Origin: Clarkia xantiana subsp. parviflora
Lineage: Eukaryota > Streptophyta > Magnoliopsida > Myrtales > Onagraceae
Assembly (NCBI GenBank): GCA_036873135.1
Contig: JAPTYO010000059.1
Coordinates: 10,099,066 to 10,163,065 of the forward strand
Length of the DNA: 64,000 bases
Reading direction: 5' to 3'
Shown here: in pieces, positions 44,690 to 57,158 of the stretch
Numbering within the stretch: the first letter of the stretch is position 1
How the letters are laid out: each line of letters starts with the position of its first letter
The notes under the pieces: model-generated
Databases searched by the model: none
The model's input: only the letters and a program-made list of their open reading frames with translations
Told to the model about the DNA's origin: nothing
Position numbers and translations under genes: made by a program

Positions 44690-45555
44690 TGTAATTCGTT
44701 ACTAAACACGGTGATAATCATGCATAATCAGGGAGACAATAACATTTTGAGAAAGAATTGCATACATCAAATATCTATTAAGATGGAGTCCGACAAATAG
44801 TGATTCATCAGTCATCTAAACCAACCAACCACCAGTAAACCAATGGAAGATGACTGTGAAAGAGTTCACACTATCGTCGTCTTCTATCCAATAGATCAGT
44901 CTGTTAAAAAACGGTTTAAATCGCAAATTACCGGAACGAGAATTTTAAAATAAGCATACCCGATCTTGGCTTTCCTTAGGCCCTTTTTGTTTTGGAAAAA
45001 TCATTTTGATGAATTCACTCATGCATACACAATTCTACAATCCATGCAAATTATCATATGCTAGTAACATTCATTATACATACCACATACATGCTTACGT
45101 GTCATGCGTCCAATGTTCCGAGGAACTCATGCTTGCATTTATAATTCTACTTCTAAGTAAATTATCAAACGCAACTACATCCTTAACATTCTAGCATACG
45201 TGTCAAACATGTAACATCCACATCAATCATACATATTTGGCGACTGGTTTTCGGTTTTAAAATAATTTTAAACATTAGGGGCTGATTTGCAATTCATGCT
45301 TATATTCTATCATGCGAGCTTATATACATGAATCCTAAGCATTTTCAACCATCACAACCTGTCTATTCTAGTGCGTATATTTAACCAGGGCTCCGCCCAC
45401 ATTATGTAATATCCATTAAAAATATTAAACTTAGCCACCAAGTAACATTAATTATATAAAATAATTTCCAATATTAAAAAATAAATATATATTTCGGCAC
45501 ACACATAAACATATATATATTATTGCTAAGATTCTATTTTTAAGTTTAAATCAAT

Positions 45556-45601
<46 letters not shown>

Positions 45602-46164
45602 TATTTTTGTCAATATCTTTAATAGGGAAACAAATAAATGACAATATATTTTCTCAATCTTTTAGGTAACTAAATCTATCAATAATATCTTTAACCCTAT
45701 TTAAATATTTAGATATATTGATAGTTATATATTTCTATATATTTTAATGTGAATCTATCCTAATGTTCTTAATTATAGATAAATTGTTACCTTAATTAAA
45801 AATTAAAATATGGTAAACAATAACCCTAGGTGGTTCGGCCGAAACTTGTAACTTGGTGCCTAAGAAATTTAAAAATTTTACCTTGTAATTCATCTTAGGG
45901 TTCGGCACAAACACCAAATTAGGAACTAGTGGTCAAATTTTAAGATCAAATTTTAATAAGATCTACAATACAAAGTTCTATTTTGACAAATATTACTTTT
46001 TCTTTAAGATCATGAACATCAAATAAACGAAGAACATCATGAAAATTTCGGACCACCTTATTCTTAAAAATTCAAAAAAATTTAAATTTTCTACTAAAAA
46101 ATTTGGTCCAAAATTTATATTTTCAAGAACACCAATTTATCAAAACCATGAACTCCTAACACAG
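44690..46164 (-). other. 5' leader of Copia element B
   Basis: About 1.5 kb between the primer-binding site and Gag, long for a Copia element. It is AT-rich, with an (AT)n run of about 40 bases (45559-45598) and another GGTTCGGCCGAAAC motif at 45832-45845. There is no reading frame of interest. Confidence 0.6.
45559..45598. repeat. (AT)n microsatellite
   Basis: A pure AT dinucleotide run of about 20 units, inside the leader of Copia element B. Confidence 0.95.
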
Positions 46165-46176
46165 GCTTTGATACCA
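46165..46176 (-). promoter_or_regulatory. Primer-binding site of Copia element B
   Basis: The minus strand reads CTAACA (LTR end), G, then TGGTATCAAAGC. It matches the initiator-Met tRNA site TGGTATCAGAGC at 11 of 12 positions. Confidence 0.85.
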
Positions 46177-46177
46177 C

Positions 46178-46773
46178 TGTTAGATTACGGGGAGTAATCA
46201 CTACGGAAACACTAAAATATGGTACGTGCATGTAATCGAAATTACGCAGCGGAAGAGTTACACATACCTCAACAGTTACCGTAGTCCAAGATCCTTTGAA
46301 CGAGGGAGTTATCGATCCTTCGGTCGGGACCCGTAGAGGTTCTTGTTAGAGAAGCCCTACGTGGTGCAGCTCCACAGTAAAGCCTCAGATCAATTCTTGA
46401 CACGGGGACAGATCTTCGGAGAGTTGCTCGAAAGCAATTTGGCAAACCCTTGGTGTAGGTATGGTTCGGCCGAACTAGTGAGGTGTGTGAGAGTTTCTCT
46501 TTAAAACACTCTTTGTGAGAGAATTATGATTAACTCTAAATATTCCCTAACACCTCTAATTTATAGGAGGAGTAAAGTGGACAAAAGTCCACTTTACCCC
46601 TCACTAATGTTTCAGCCGACTTATGTATTGGGGAGGCCCAATTTTGGACCTCCCATGTCAAATGGGATTTGGGTCTAGCCCAATTACCCTAATGTGACAT
46701 TTACACAAGTTCATTAGGTAAACTATACATATTATGGGCTACCAATTACGGCACCCATCACCATATGCTTGCA
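46178..46773 (-). repeat. 5' LTR of Copia element B
   Basis: 596 bp, ending TGCA-type at its minus-strand start (TGCAAGCATATGG) and CTAACA at its minus-strand end. A minus-strand TATAAAT box lies near 46560-46566. The palindrome GTTCGGCCGAAC is at 46464-46475. Confidence 0.9.
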
Positions 46774-46778
46774 CTGTG

Positions 46779-47135
46779 ACCTAGTCGAACATATTGGATT
46801 TAATCCCCCATCATTCAGATTTTCCTCAGGTCGATAGATTGATAAGTAAACTGTACTTTGAATCGAATTGGATTCAATCTCAATAACAATTACTTTATTC
46901 AATAATCTGAAACATAAACAACCATCATATGAACAATCACAGATAAAGCGACAGTAATAAGGTCTTGATAAAAAAAAAAAGCTAAGTGAGAAATTGGTAG
47001 TCCAGAATCTTCAAGCCATGTTGAACACCACACCTGAATAAATTCACAAGTGAATCACATCAGATGATCTGTGTTCGAATAAAACATTTTACAGCTTTAT
47101 GTACATGGAAAACGAGGTGTACCTGGCGCACTTTA
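46779..47135 (-). other. 3' flank of the host-gene fragment
   Basis: On the minus strand this follows the stop at 47136. It contains GAATAAAG near 46890-46897, a fair polyadenylation signal, so it is probably an old 3' UTR. There is no gene in it. Confidence 0.45.
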
Positions 47136-47561
47136 TCAATGGTGCTTTGACCCACCAGATTTTTGTTTGAACCTTTTGTTGCTCGATTCTTTCAGCAGCT
47201 CGCGCATATAAGCGAAGTTGTCCTTTGACTCATGGGATTCACCTGAAACGGAGGATTCTCTACCGTTGTCACCTACGAACAGACCCATAATTTTCTTAAT
47301 TGATTTGATTTGACGTGTGAGTCAATCGTCGTCGGCGAACTACGATAGATGGAACATTTCCATTATAGGATAAATCTTTTCCCACGCATCCCTTTCATCA
47401 TCAGGGTCATGATCGGTTGTTACACCGGCATCCGTGCAAAGAACGCCATCATATTCGACCATGAGGTTTCTTGCTTCAACAGTCTTTCCTTCGCTGAAAC
47501 AAAGGTGTAAAGTGCACCAAAGATGTAATGCACTGACATTCATGAACTGCTCCTCAATTTC
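47136..47561 (-). pseudogene. C-terminal fragment of an unrecognised host gene, two in-frame stops
   Basis: One minus-strand frame reads PEIEEQFMNVSALHLWCTL, then VEARNLMVEYDGVL, DHDPDDERDAWEKIYPIM and MEMFHLS, a stop (47340-47342) and FADDD. After another stop it continues LTRQIKSIKKIMGLF, ESKDNFAYMRELLKES, ends KSGGSKHH and stops at 47136-47138. The frame stays open apart from two single-codon stops, which suggests a once-coding exon. I do not recognise the family. On its upstream side it runs directly, and in frame, out of gypsy Gag sequence. Confidence 0.55.
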
Positions 47562-49020
47562 AGGCATCGTGGCGGTGATTACTAGGGTGTCTTCATGAAG
47601 TTGAGTCACCATCATGAGATCGTCAGTTGTAAAGTTGATAACTGCCTGGTCGAGATTTTGATGCCCATTTTCCCTTCTTTCTGTTGCAAGGATTTGGGTA
47701 GCATATACCTCACGAGCTGAACTAGTCTCGCCTCCCGACGCGAACCCTCCTGCAATAACATTAACAGTTCCTCTTTGGATAGGAGCAGGATTGTTGGGTG
47801 GGGGGAGAGTGAGAACTTCTTCGTGGGCTTCTGCTTCACTTTCTCGGGGCTTTGAAGGATTTTTTGACGAACTTCAACAGCTTGCCTCTTTGAATGAAAG
47901 CTTCAATATATTGTTTCAGGCAACATAATCATTGGTGTCGTGTCCCTTAACTCGATGGTAACGACAGTAATTGTTTACTTGTTGACCCATTGGGCTCTTT
48001 CTTACTGGAGGTGGGTCGTCTAGCCTGAGTTTCTCCATCTCTTGAAGCACCACCGAGATATTGTGCGTGAGAGGAGTGTATCTTGCTGAGTAGGGATTGA
48101 GTTCCCTCTTTTGATTCTGGCAATTTCCTTGTCGGAAGCTTCCATCTCGTTTTTCTTCCTTCTTGTGAGGTCGATAGTAAGATTGCTCCACTGTTTTGGT
48201 GGGAGCTAATTGCTTCCTCAGTTCCGATGGAGACTTCTCATGCGACCTTTATAAGTCAATATATTTTTTTACTTTGGTGGAGAGAGAGCGTCGATCCTCC
48301 GGATAGGCTCCATCACCATGATGTCCTTCAAGGTCTGACTCTGTACCTTAATCACCTCCAGAAGGTTCGGATGAGCTCGCCATCAGTGACATCTTCGTTT
48401 AGTTGCCTGAGTATTTTGTGGTGTCTGGTATAATAATTGGCCAATGTTCATCAGGACCTTGCTCAATTTTATCCAAGAAATTCATACTCTTGAGGCGTTG
48501 CCTTTGGCCTATATGCCCCTCTATAAAATTGGCTTTTAGCTCTTCCCATGAATCTATCGAGTTGTCTGGAAGGCCATAGAACCAATTGGAGTCCCCTTCT
48601 TTGAGAGTGGTGGGGAAGAGTGCCGCATAGTGATCCAGCGTCACCCCTCTTCCTAACAGAGAAGAGTTATGGGCATTGATGTGTCAGACAGGATCTCATT
48701 CTCCCGTATAGTCGTCGATATTCCTCGCAAAGACTTGTGGTTGAACTCGAGTGTCGAGAAGCCTTTTTGAGAAGGGATGAGAGGTGTGGTCACGAACTAT
48801 TAGCATGTCGCTTGCCCCTCTCCTCTTTTTCTCCAACAGCTCCTCCACCTGCCCCAACGTAAATAGCATGGGCTCTTTGACAGGAGTGTCGACCATTGTG
48901 GTCTTCTGCGCCTCTTTAGGTTATGGAAGCTTTGTCTCAGTGGTCTTCACACTTGCGGCCGCATATTCACACTTTGTTACACTTAGTCTCAGAATTGCTC
49001 GTAGGCGTTGTATGTCAAGT
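47562..49020 (-). pseudogene. Gypsy (Ty3) gag fragment
   Basis: Minus-strand order: MVDTPVKEPMLFTLGQVEELL and PFSKRLLDTRVQPQVFARNIDDYTGE (48896-48696). The retrotransposon Gag core follows as TLDHYAALFPTTLKEG and WFYGLPDNSIDSWEELKANF (48644-48399). A YCRYHRVKGHDTNDY motif comes next (48191-47916), then TVNVIAGGFASG, then INFTTDDLMMVTQLHEDTLVITATM, which normally precedes the protease. The protease, RT and integrase are missing. Stops and shifts split it. No LTRs were found. Confidence 0.85.
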
Positions 49021-49026
49021 ACTTAG

Positions 49027-50339
49027 ATGTGTCACCACTAAATTACTGGTGTACGACTCTTCCGTGGTCTGACGGGGTCTTTGGAACCCTTTGGGGCCAA
49101 TATTGGCAATGCTGAGTCTAGCCCTCTCTGGATGTGTTCGTTCTTTGATCTGATTCTCTTGATTGATGGACTTGAGTCCACAATCATAAAAACCCGGATC
49201 TAACCCTAATAATTAAAGATATAATTATATAATAACTAATTTACTAAGTTAAGACATTGAAAATTAAAATTATTGGGTTAAAAAAAAATCAATTTAGGAA
49301 GGGTTTGGACTAGACAGATTTTCTCTCTTAATAATAATAATAATAACCTAAAAACCAAACAATCGGGCTTGAAATACAACTTAGAATTCGTTGTTTCAGA
49401 ACGACTTTAAACGATTTTTGAGTGCTAATTAATATTTTTTTCCACCTTACTACATCAAATGCATTATTAGAAATACTTGAAAAAATAAATGGCCCAAAAA
49501 AAAGAAGAAATACTTGAAAAATAAGTTAGCCCGTAAGAAAAAAAGTGTGCTGATACACATTCTGATAGTTAATATTCAAGGTATTCTGAATTAGAGACGG
49601 TGGCATATGCCGTAATTATTGCAAACTTTTAGGGCATATATAAACTTACTCACATTTCGGAATTCCTTAGATGCCCACTATCAGACTCCGCCTTTAACAT
49701 TTTCCATAAAAAAATGAGGTATTTGTCGATTTCAGGTAATCTTCAACGGCACATTTATTTAAAAAAAAAATATATGTGGAATATGAATTCTGAATCAGAA
49801 AAAAAAAACAGCAAATAAAAATTTTAAAACCATATTTACAATGAATAAACATTATTAACGATTTCTTAAAAATGACAAGTTAATTTTTCACATTTTTCAT
49901 TCCTTATTTAATTAACCAAACATGTCAGATACGGCAAAACTTGAATCTATTTTACAATGATAATTAATTATAGGAGGAGAGAAACGTTTAAGAAGCAAAT
50001 GATGACTTGCAAGTTTCAACTTGAAGTTATGAACGAAAAGTCACCACTTTCATTAGAAGAATCTCTCACAAAACCAGCATACTGAGAGTCATCATTTTTT
50101 GCGTCTAATACTTACCAACATTTATTATTTTAATGTTTTCTTTTCAAAAAATATAAAAATAAATCTGATGTAAGATTAGTTGAAAATGTCGTACTTAGAT
50201 CATCAACTATAGAAACGAACAGCCACTAAACTGATAATAAATTGGGGATGCGTGAATGTATACAAAATGGTCTCGCATTAATTTTGAGTCCGACGCGCTA
50301 ACATTACATTAAGATGGCATTTCTAGTGGGTCAGACTTT
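49027..50339. other. Intergenic region, no gene
   Basis: The first 150 bases may still be gypsy leader. The rest is AT-rich with A runs. I found no gene. Confidence 0.45.
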
Positions 50340-50348
50340 ATCCATTTA

Positions 50349-50868
50349 GGGAAAACAACATAAATAATCGAACTTTACTCATTTTTCTATTTCTGTCCTT
50401 AAACTTTATTTTTTTCTATTGATGTACTTGAACTCGTCAAATTCATTCTTTTTTAGTCCCGTGTTAAAATTTTACTGTTAATTGTGGGTGATTAGATGCT
50501 GATTAAGCAAAAAATATTGACATGGACAAGTTGGCGTGTCATAGTTTTGGCCACATCATGTTTAGTGCCTTTCATTTTCATGTTTTTTTTAATTTTCTTT
50601 TATTTTTTCTTTATTTATTCATTTTTTTTAGTTATTGATGTATATTAAAAAATATGATGTGATCCTAAATATGTCATGTTAGCTTGTCCACATCAATATT
50701 TTTTGCTTAATCAGCGTCTAATTACCCACAATTAACAGTAAAATTTAACGACGGGACTATAACAGAATGGATATGACGAGTTCAAGTACATCAATAGAAA
50801 AAAAATAAAGTTTAAGGATAGAAATAGAAAAATGAGTAAAGTTTGAGGACCATTTATATTGTTTTCCC
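50349..50868. mobile_element. MULE-type MITE with about 200-bp inverted ends and perfect 9-bp duplication
   Basis: The ends GGGAAAACAA and TTGTTTTCCC are flanked by identical ATCCATTTA at 50340-50348 and 50869-50877. The two arms pair over about 200 bases each (TTTACTCATTTTTCTATTTC, CTATTGATGTACTTGAACTC, TTTACTGTTAATTGTGGG). This leaves a loop of roughly 120 bases. It is 520 bp long and has no coding. It belongs to a different family from the elements at 1920 and 13216. Confidence 0.93.
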
Positions 50869-50877
50869 ATCCATTTA

Positions 50878-52587
50878 CTATTTGAACCGATCATCATTCG
50901 AATTTGCAAATGTAATTGTTTGTGGGATACATCTCTATAAATTTCATCAATCTAGTTTCAATCATCCTAAATAATAATATGGTTTTCCGGCCAAAATTGG
51001 TATTGGACATAGTAAATGATTATGATGATTGATTAAAGTTTTCAAAATGACTGAACCATCTAATCTAATAGTAATAGTACGCTAAATCATGGACGTACAT
51101 TTCATTTTTTATTTTCTAAAAAATGTTAATTTTAAAATAGAAAAGCAAAAAAAGGAACAATTTTAATTTGAAGAAAAAGAAAAGTGAGAAGGACAGTGTT
51201 TATTAAGGGTGAATTTTCGAAATGAATTGCCCTAGTTTAATTTAAAAACACCATCTTCTTAACAAATAACGGACGTTTTAGCTGGAAAGGTAAAACTAGA
51301 TCATCTAATCTCCTCCGGATTTTCAATTATTATTATTGGGATATAAAGATGAAAACCATTTATTAAACGGTCAAACCTATAATATGTGTTAGATTTTCCG
51401 GCAAGAAAAAAAGTAGTTTAATTTCGTTAAAAAAATGCATAATAAATTAATAATGACACTAACTATCTACTATTGTTTTAAAGCATTCACATAGGTATTA
51501 TACCGGGATTACTTAAATGTAAGTTTTACATATTTTTTTTATGATGTACTGCAATTGTTTTACATAACAATTCTTAAAAATGGAACACAAATACTTTTAT
51601 ATGTATTTACATAAAACATTCATTAAATATAAAAAAAAACATTATATTTACATAAAATTAATTATCCTCGTTTTTTTTTCAACAACTGTTTACATAAAAT
51701 TAATTATCTTTGTTTCTTTTATATTATTAACGAATAGCACAATTCTCGTTGCAAAATTATACAAAGACTTAATTGCAACGACACAATTGAAACTTTAATT
51801 ATAATTACTTTTTAAATTAACTGTTAAAATTTAGTAATAAAGTATATTTTAAGTAAAATAGTTAAGTAAAACCATGGTAGACTTACTATTATGTAAGCAT
51901 TGTATAAGTCTATATATTCCTTAAATCATACATAAAAAGCTTACGTGACACTTTTAAGAAAAGCAAAATATGTAGTACTATTGTGTGGATGCTATTGTTT
52001 AGTATTTTATATGTTAAACTCATATTACTTTTTAATTTAAAAAAATATATAATAACTTGATATATATATATAAACGAGCGTCTCACTTATATATTTATTT
52101 ATGATAAATAAAATTCTTCAATTAGGAATGAACTATCTGTTATATCATCAAATTTCTCTATTTTTCCTCGTTCTTTCAAATAGTTAATAATTTAACTAAT
52201 TGGGCAGATTTTTTTTAACTAAAATCATGGGAGAATAGAATCCTATGCATTTTTTTGACAACTATGCATTTTTTGACATTAATAATGATTGATATGCATA
52301 ATAAAGCTCATGTGATTCAGTGTCATACGTTTAAGGAAGATAAAATCTATAATATAATTGGAGAAGTTCTAAAAAAATTAATAATAATAAAATAGAAGTG
52401 TCAATTAGTGGTTTGGGTAGTTGACTAGAACCTAAAATCTCGAAATTCCAAAACTAACTCTGCACTGACTCAACCCCCTCAACCAACAAACTCTAATTCC
52501 CCCGTCTCTGTCTTGAGAGAGAGAGAGAGTTCTTGGCGCGCAAGAAATTGGAATTTTGCTTCGTCTTCATCCATCATCTTCTCCGAG
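50878..52587. other. Intergenic region and CTL promoter/5' UTR
   Basis: AT-rich DNA with no gene to about 52450. From there a CT-rich stretch and a GA-repeat (GAGAGAGAGAGAG near 52516-52528), followed by GGCGCGC, mark the promoter or leader of the CTL gene. I see no clear TATA box. Confidence 0.45.
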
Positions 52588-54696
52588 ATGCCCAAATTAC
52601 CAGAAGCAGTTCCTGGAGTTACTGGAGCGGGACAACAGGTTTCTACTGTTCTATTTGCTTCGATCTCTGTAACGATCTAAGTGTTTAGGGTTCATTTCGA
52701 AATTTACGTGCAGAATAGTGCGACTAGATCTGGTGTTTACTTCTTAATCGACTTATGTTATAGAACAATTAATCGTCGTGATCAAGAAAGTTTCTCCGAT
52801 CAGTTATACAACATTTAATTTGATGAAGTAACCGTTCGATCTCCAAAACCAATGCCGTTATTTATTATCCGTTTCATTTCGCTTGTGGTAAGTTTCATCG
52901 ATATTGTAATTACACTTTAAATTTGAGACTCTACTGTAGCATCATGGATCAATTCCCAATTAGTTCGATTCTGGCGTGGTTATCAAGTTCAAACTGAATT
53001 TCTGAATTAAACTCGAATTTGCTCTGTACGGTGACGTACTTTATGATTAGAGTTCTCCGTTACGATATTGTAATTTTGATGCGTGATTGATTCACGAGTA
53101 CATCAGATCTTATCTGTATGAAAGAATTTATCGAGTTGAATCACATGAATTACACCGTTGATGATTGTAGAAGACGCAACCGCATACTTTAATTGATATC
53201 ATTTGCAGTTCCCCTCTTTGATACGTATCTGTCTCTCTCTATTCCCTTTATAATTTATCCGAAATTTAACTTCATCTTCTAACCAATAACTCGCTTCGAC
53301 CAATTATCTGCAGGTACCCAAAAATCAATCCATTGTGATGGCGATCAAGAGATGGAAGAGTTGCGAGATCATCTTCTACACGCAACTCATCCTGGTTTCA
53401 GTCCTCACCCTTGTTCTGATAGCACGAGGATTCCTGTTGGACCACAGCAGCCACCATTTCCACCCCTACAAGTGGTTCCTTCCCATCTTAACCGCCACCG
53501 GTGCTGCTGGACTTTCCGCTCTTGCCTGGCTCTGTCTCCTACACTGCTTCCCCACACGGCTCCTTGAATCAGCCTTCTGGCTCAGCCCAATCCTCTCCGT
53601 TGCCGCTGCTGTCATGTTCATATGCATCGAGTCCCTCCCGAGCCTTCTCATCGGCCTGGTCCTGATTCTGTTCGCCCTCTGCCAGGCGTTCTACGGCTGT
53701 TGGGTGAATCGAAAGTTCCAGTATTCTAACGCCGTCATCAAGCAGTCGACGGAGGATGTTCCGCCAAAAATCCATCTTCTCGTCGGGCTAACAATCTTAT
53801 CGACCGTGTTGTATGCCTCATTCTTATTATGCGGTATAGGTGGAGCCAGTGTGGTGATGAGTATCATTGATATCGGATTCATTGTGATCATAGTTTTGAG
53901 CTTGGTATGGACGATGAACATGGCGAAGAACTCGATCCAAGTCCTAGTTGGGCAGATCAAGTATGAGGAATTCACCAGCGGCGGCCTCCACACCACCGAC
54001 CCCGTAACAGCTTTTCTCAGCATTCTCAAGCACAAGATGAGCAACATTGCATCCGGGTCAGCCATTCTCCCGATTGCGGCACTTGTCCGGGGCTCTGCCC
54101 GAGCCATGACATCGGTATCAGGCAGCTCCGATGAGGTTTGCTGTTCTTGCACCGACTGCTACTCGGGAATCGCAAAGGCGCTGAGGAGGCGTGCCAACAG
54201 GTGGGGACTCGTCCACGTAGGAACCCACGACAAAGACTTCTCCCAAGCGTCGATCGACATTCTGGAGAGCTTCAGCCAATCAGAGATGGATTTAGTAGTA
54301 GAGTCTGATCTCACAGGAGTGTATTGTTTCTTCTGTGGAATGGGGAATGCTGCTCTATCAGCAGTGGTTGCTGGTTCTTGGGCGATTGCGGTTCAACGAA
54401 GTTACGCTGTCGAGCTATCGGTTTATGCCTTCTTGATTGGATATTTCATGGTAAAAATTCAAATTTTTTTTTTTTCACTTGAGAAATATTCTTCATCTTA
54501 AGAAATTTAGGAGTTCATTGATGTTGAACTATTGCAGGGTCGGATAGCAATGGCGTGGGCAGAAGGAAGCGTGGCTGCATACTATGTTTCGTTTGTAGAT
54601 GATCCACAGAGCGGCCATCTGTACTCGATAGTGCGGTCTCGGATTGAGCAGCTGAAGTTGCAACAGCAACTAGCTGAGTCTAGAAACAGAGGCTGA
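52588..54696 (+). CDS. Choline-transporter-like (PNS1/CTL family) membrane protein
   Basis: Three exons: 52588-52638, 53314-54450 and 54538-54696, all in phase 0 with GT-AG borders. They give 448 residues ending TGA. The first ATG (MPKLPEAVPGVTGAGQQ) is preferred over the in-exon ATG at 53338, because exon 1 splices in frame and lies directly after a promoter-like leader. The protein has many hydrophobic segments (IIFYTQLILVSVLTLVLIA; WFLPILTATGAAGLSALAWL; SLLIGLVLILFALCQAFYG; LLVGLTILSTVLYASFLLCG) and a late part with the family features LVGQIKYEEFTSGG, GSAILPIAAL and a Cys cluster CCSCTDC. The end carries YVSFVDDP then a charged helix. SLC44/CTL members are linked to choline transport and, in plants, to vesicle traffic and sieve-plate formation. 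Substrate cannot be read from sequence. Confidence 0.88.
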
Positions 54697-55180
54697 TAGA
54701 TAAAATAATCAAGGACATAATAGTAGCATGAGTGTAGTGAACAAATTTGCATTAGCATTTGAACTATGTAGATCGTCACCAAATATAGATGGTTGCTTAC
54801 CTGTAAGTAAAGGACTTGTATCTGTAGAAAAGCAATGGTAATGCCATAGTGAAGAAAGCAACTAGTATCATATCATTCATTCTATTTGTTCATTTCAGGA
54901 AATAGGGATTCTTGGTATTGGCTGGCTTAAATGCAGAGGGTACCATATTCATTGTCATTTCAATTTTATCCCGATATAACATCTCAAGTGAAATCTGCAA
55001 CGTAAGGGAAAACGGAATGGTATACGACATCAGGATACAACAGGGTTTTGATTATGTATTAGTAGTATAGAATTGACTTGGGGCCTATACTTTGTTTGCT
55101 AGGTAAGCGAATTGGTCCTTGTCATTGTATAACTAACTTAACTAATTTTACTGTACAATGTACACACTTTTGTTTGTAAG
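54697..55180. other. CTL 3' flank
   Basis: Probable 3' UTR and spacer; AATAATC follows the stop closely. No gene. Confidence 0.4.
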
Positions 55181-55189
55181 AACAAAAAC

Positions 55190-56640
55190 CAGTGACGGTC
55201 TTAGAGCATTGGATCCTTTGGAATAGGTAGTTAGGGATCCTAGTTCTCAGTTTCATGTTGTAAATTTATCATTATAGAGAGTTCCTAATTTCTAGTTCCA
55301 CTTAATGTTGGTTCCTACTAATAATGATTAAATAGGAATTTGGCATTTCAATGGGAGTTCCTAGTTTTTAGATTGGCCACTGGACGCTGACTAGGCGTCA
55401 CTAAAATTACTAATATTAGCATTTTGCCATTATCAAGTGAATAGTGAAGTGGGACAGTTCCTACTAGTAGGAACTTCCCATGTTACTGTTCATGTCGGTT
55501 CCTACTGTTTAATATTATTATTTTTTTTCAATTTTTTTGTTTATCTTTTTAATTATATTTATATATATAATTATGCTACGCTAAGGCGGACAATGACACA
55601 AGCCCTAATCGGTCATTTTAATATTAAATAAGTTAAATAATGTCACGAACCAAAATTACTACTTTTTAACCTTGAATCAATTTCAGATTTTCCAGACTCA
55701 TTTTGTTTGTATTTTACCATGTAACACAATCGTCAATTCTAAATTTTGAAAAATAGTATATATAAATTTCATATTCTTAAACGTGAAATAATTTGTTTAC
55801 TAAACAATATTATATTATTTTAATGCATATATATTTATATATAATTACTTATTATATTATATTATTATTCTATAAAAGAATTTTTTTTTCTGATATATTA
55901 TATTAAAATAATATTTTTCGGATGATATACAATATATATATTTTTTTTATTTATATTAAAATCATTAGTAAAAACACACGAGGGTTTCAAATTTGACCGG
56001 TTTACTAATATTTATCTGATTATTGTGCATAAACATGAATCTGCTAATGAGAATGAATCAAGATATAACAATCGCCGAAAAACAGATATCCACTGATTTG
56101 TTAGTGTCCGTATTTTTTAAAATATGGATATTTAATTTATATATATAATGCTTAAAAAAATCATATTGAGAATTTGGTCGGACATCTATAGGATTTTAGT
56201 AACGCATGTGTCAATTCTATGTTGTCTTATATATATATATATATTCATTTTTTTGGTTGACTAATTTAACATACTGCTTGTATTTTTCTGTAATATTATT
56301 TTTAAATTATGAAAATCATATTTAACAAAATTACGTGCTTATTTATGTATTATGTTCATACATTTTTATATAATTTTTTAAATGCCAAAATATTTTTATA
56401 TATGAATATTAAATTTATCTATAGAGATGTTTTTTTTTACCAAAAGTTATATTGTGAGTATGAAATTATGTGGGTCACAATATGAAAGTAGAACTAGTTT
56501 TCCACCATGTAGGGGGTTCCTATTTTACTATAACATTTACTGTAGCAGTTCCACTTTAATGAGTTGGTAATGACATGACGGGTGATGTGAATAAACTAGG
56601 AACTCACCATCGGAAGGTATTAGTTCTGTCAATAATAAAG
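55190..56640. repeat. Possible non-autonomous DNA element rich in GTTCCTA motifs
   Basis: Many copies of GTTCCTA and TAGGAAC occur at both ends of this AT-rich stretch (55270-55510 and 56505-56615), in both orientations, including a perfect GTTCCTACTAGTAGGAAC palindrome near 55457-55474. Clustered subterminal motifs suggest a transposon. I could not define inverted ends or a target duplication. Confidence 0.35.
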
Positions 56641-56779
56641 AGAATTGATTAATAGCCACCCTTCATCGTCACCACCGGGTTGGTGATAACAATTGTCATC
56701 GTAGTAGTCACCACCACCCTCTTAAATTTATTATATTGTCACCAATTTGTTCGGATAAGTCGCCACTAGAAGTTACCAC

Positions 56780-57158
56780 CGTATGCAGGAATCCAAGATT
56801 TAGGGGTCGATGGTGCACAATAATTTCTGTAGTTAAAAAAATCGGTCGAATTAAATATAATTTCGGGATAAATTAACAAAAAAAAAACTTCCTAGCGAAA
56901 GTGTTAAAGTACAAATATATATATACTCATAATTAAATAAAAAATTCAAACATTAATAATATCCAATACAAATATAAAGAGCATAACAAACTAGACTGCT
57001 AAACACTATATGTCAATAATTTCATTTATAACTTTTATATGGTCTACTTTACAATTTTTATATAAGATTATTGTCAGTAACTACTAATTTTTTGTTCTAG
57101 CTTGATCAAGTTAAACAGTATCATATGACCCGATAAGTAATTATATAGATTTGTCCCT
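56780..57158. mobile_element. Short related copy of the hAT-type element at 11854-12550
   Basis: Shared blocks in the same order are GGAATCCA, GGTGCACAATAATT, AACATTAATAATAT..CAATACAAATATAAAGA, TTACTAATTTTT and ATAGATTTGTCCCT. It is about 380 bp, internally deleted. No target duplication was found, so ends are approximate. Confidence 0.65.

Larger units (their letters stand above)
38714..46773 (-). mobile_element. Copia element B, full length (about 8.1 kb)
   Basis: Two similar LTRs (38714-39312 and 46178-46773) flank a minus-strand gag-pol in Copia order. The flanks ATGTG (38709-38713) and CTGTG (46774-46778) match at 4 of 5. A primer-binding site sits one base inside the 5' LTR, and GAGTGGGAGC (purine tract) lies inside the 3' LTR. 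The LTRs differ by scattered substitutions only, so this is the youngest large insertion here. It still carries a nonsense codon in integrase and several stops later, and looks inactive. Confidence 0.9.

Noticed and set aside
53335..54501. Single-exon CTL protein of 388 residues
   Set aside because: The frame begins with GTG inside exon 2 and runs into intron 2; spliced exons give a better 448-residue protein.
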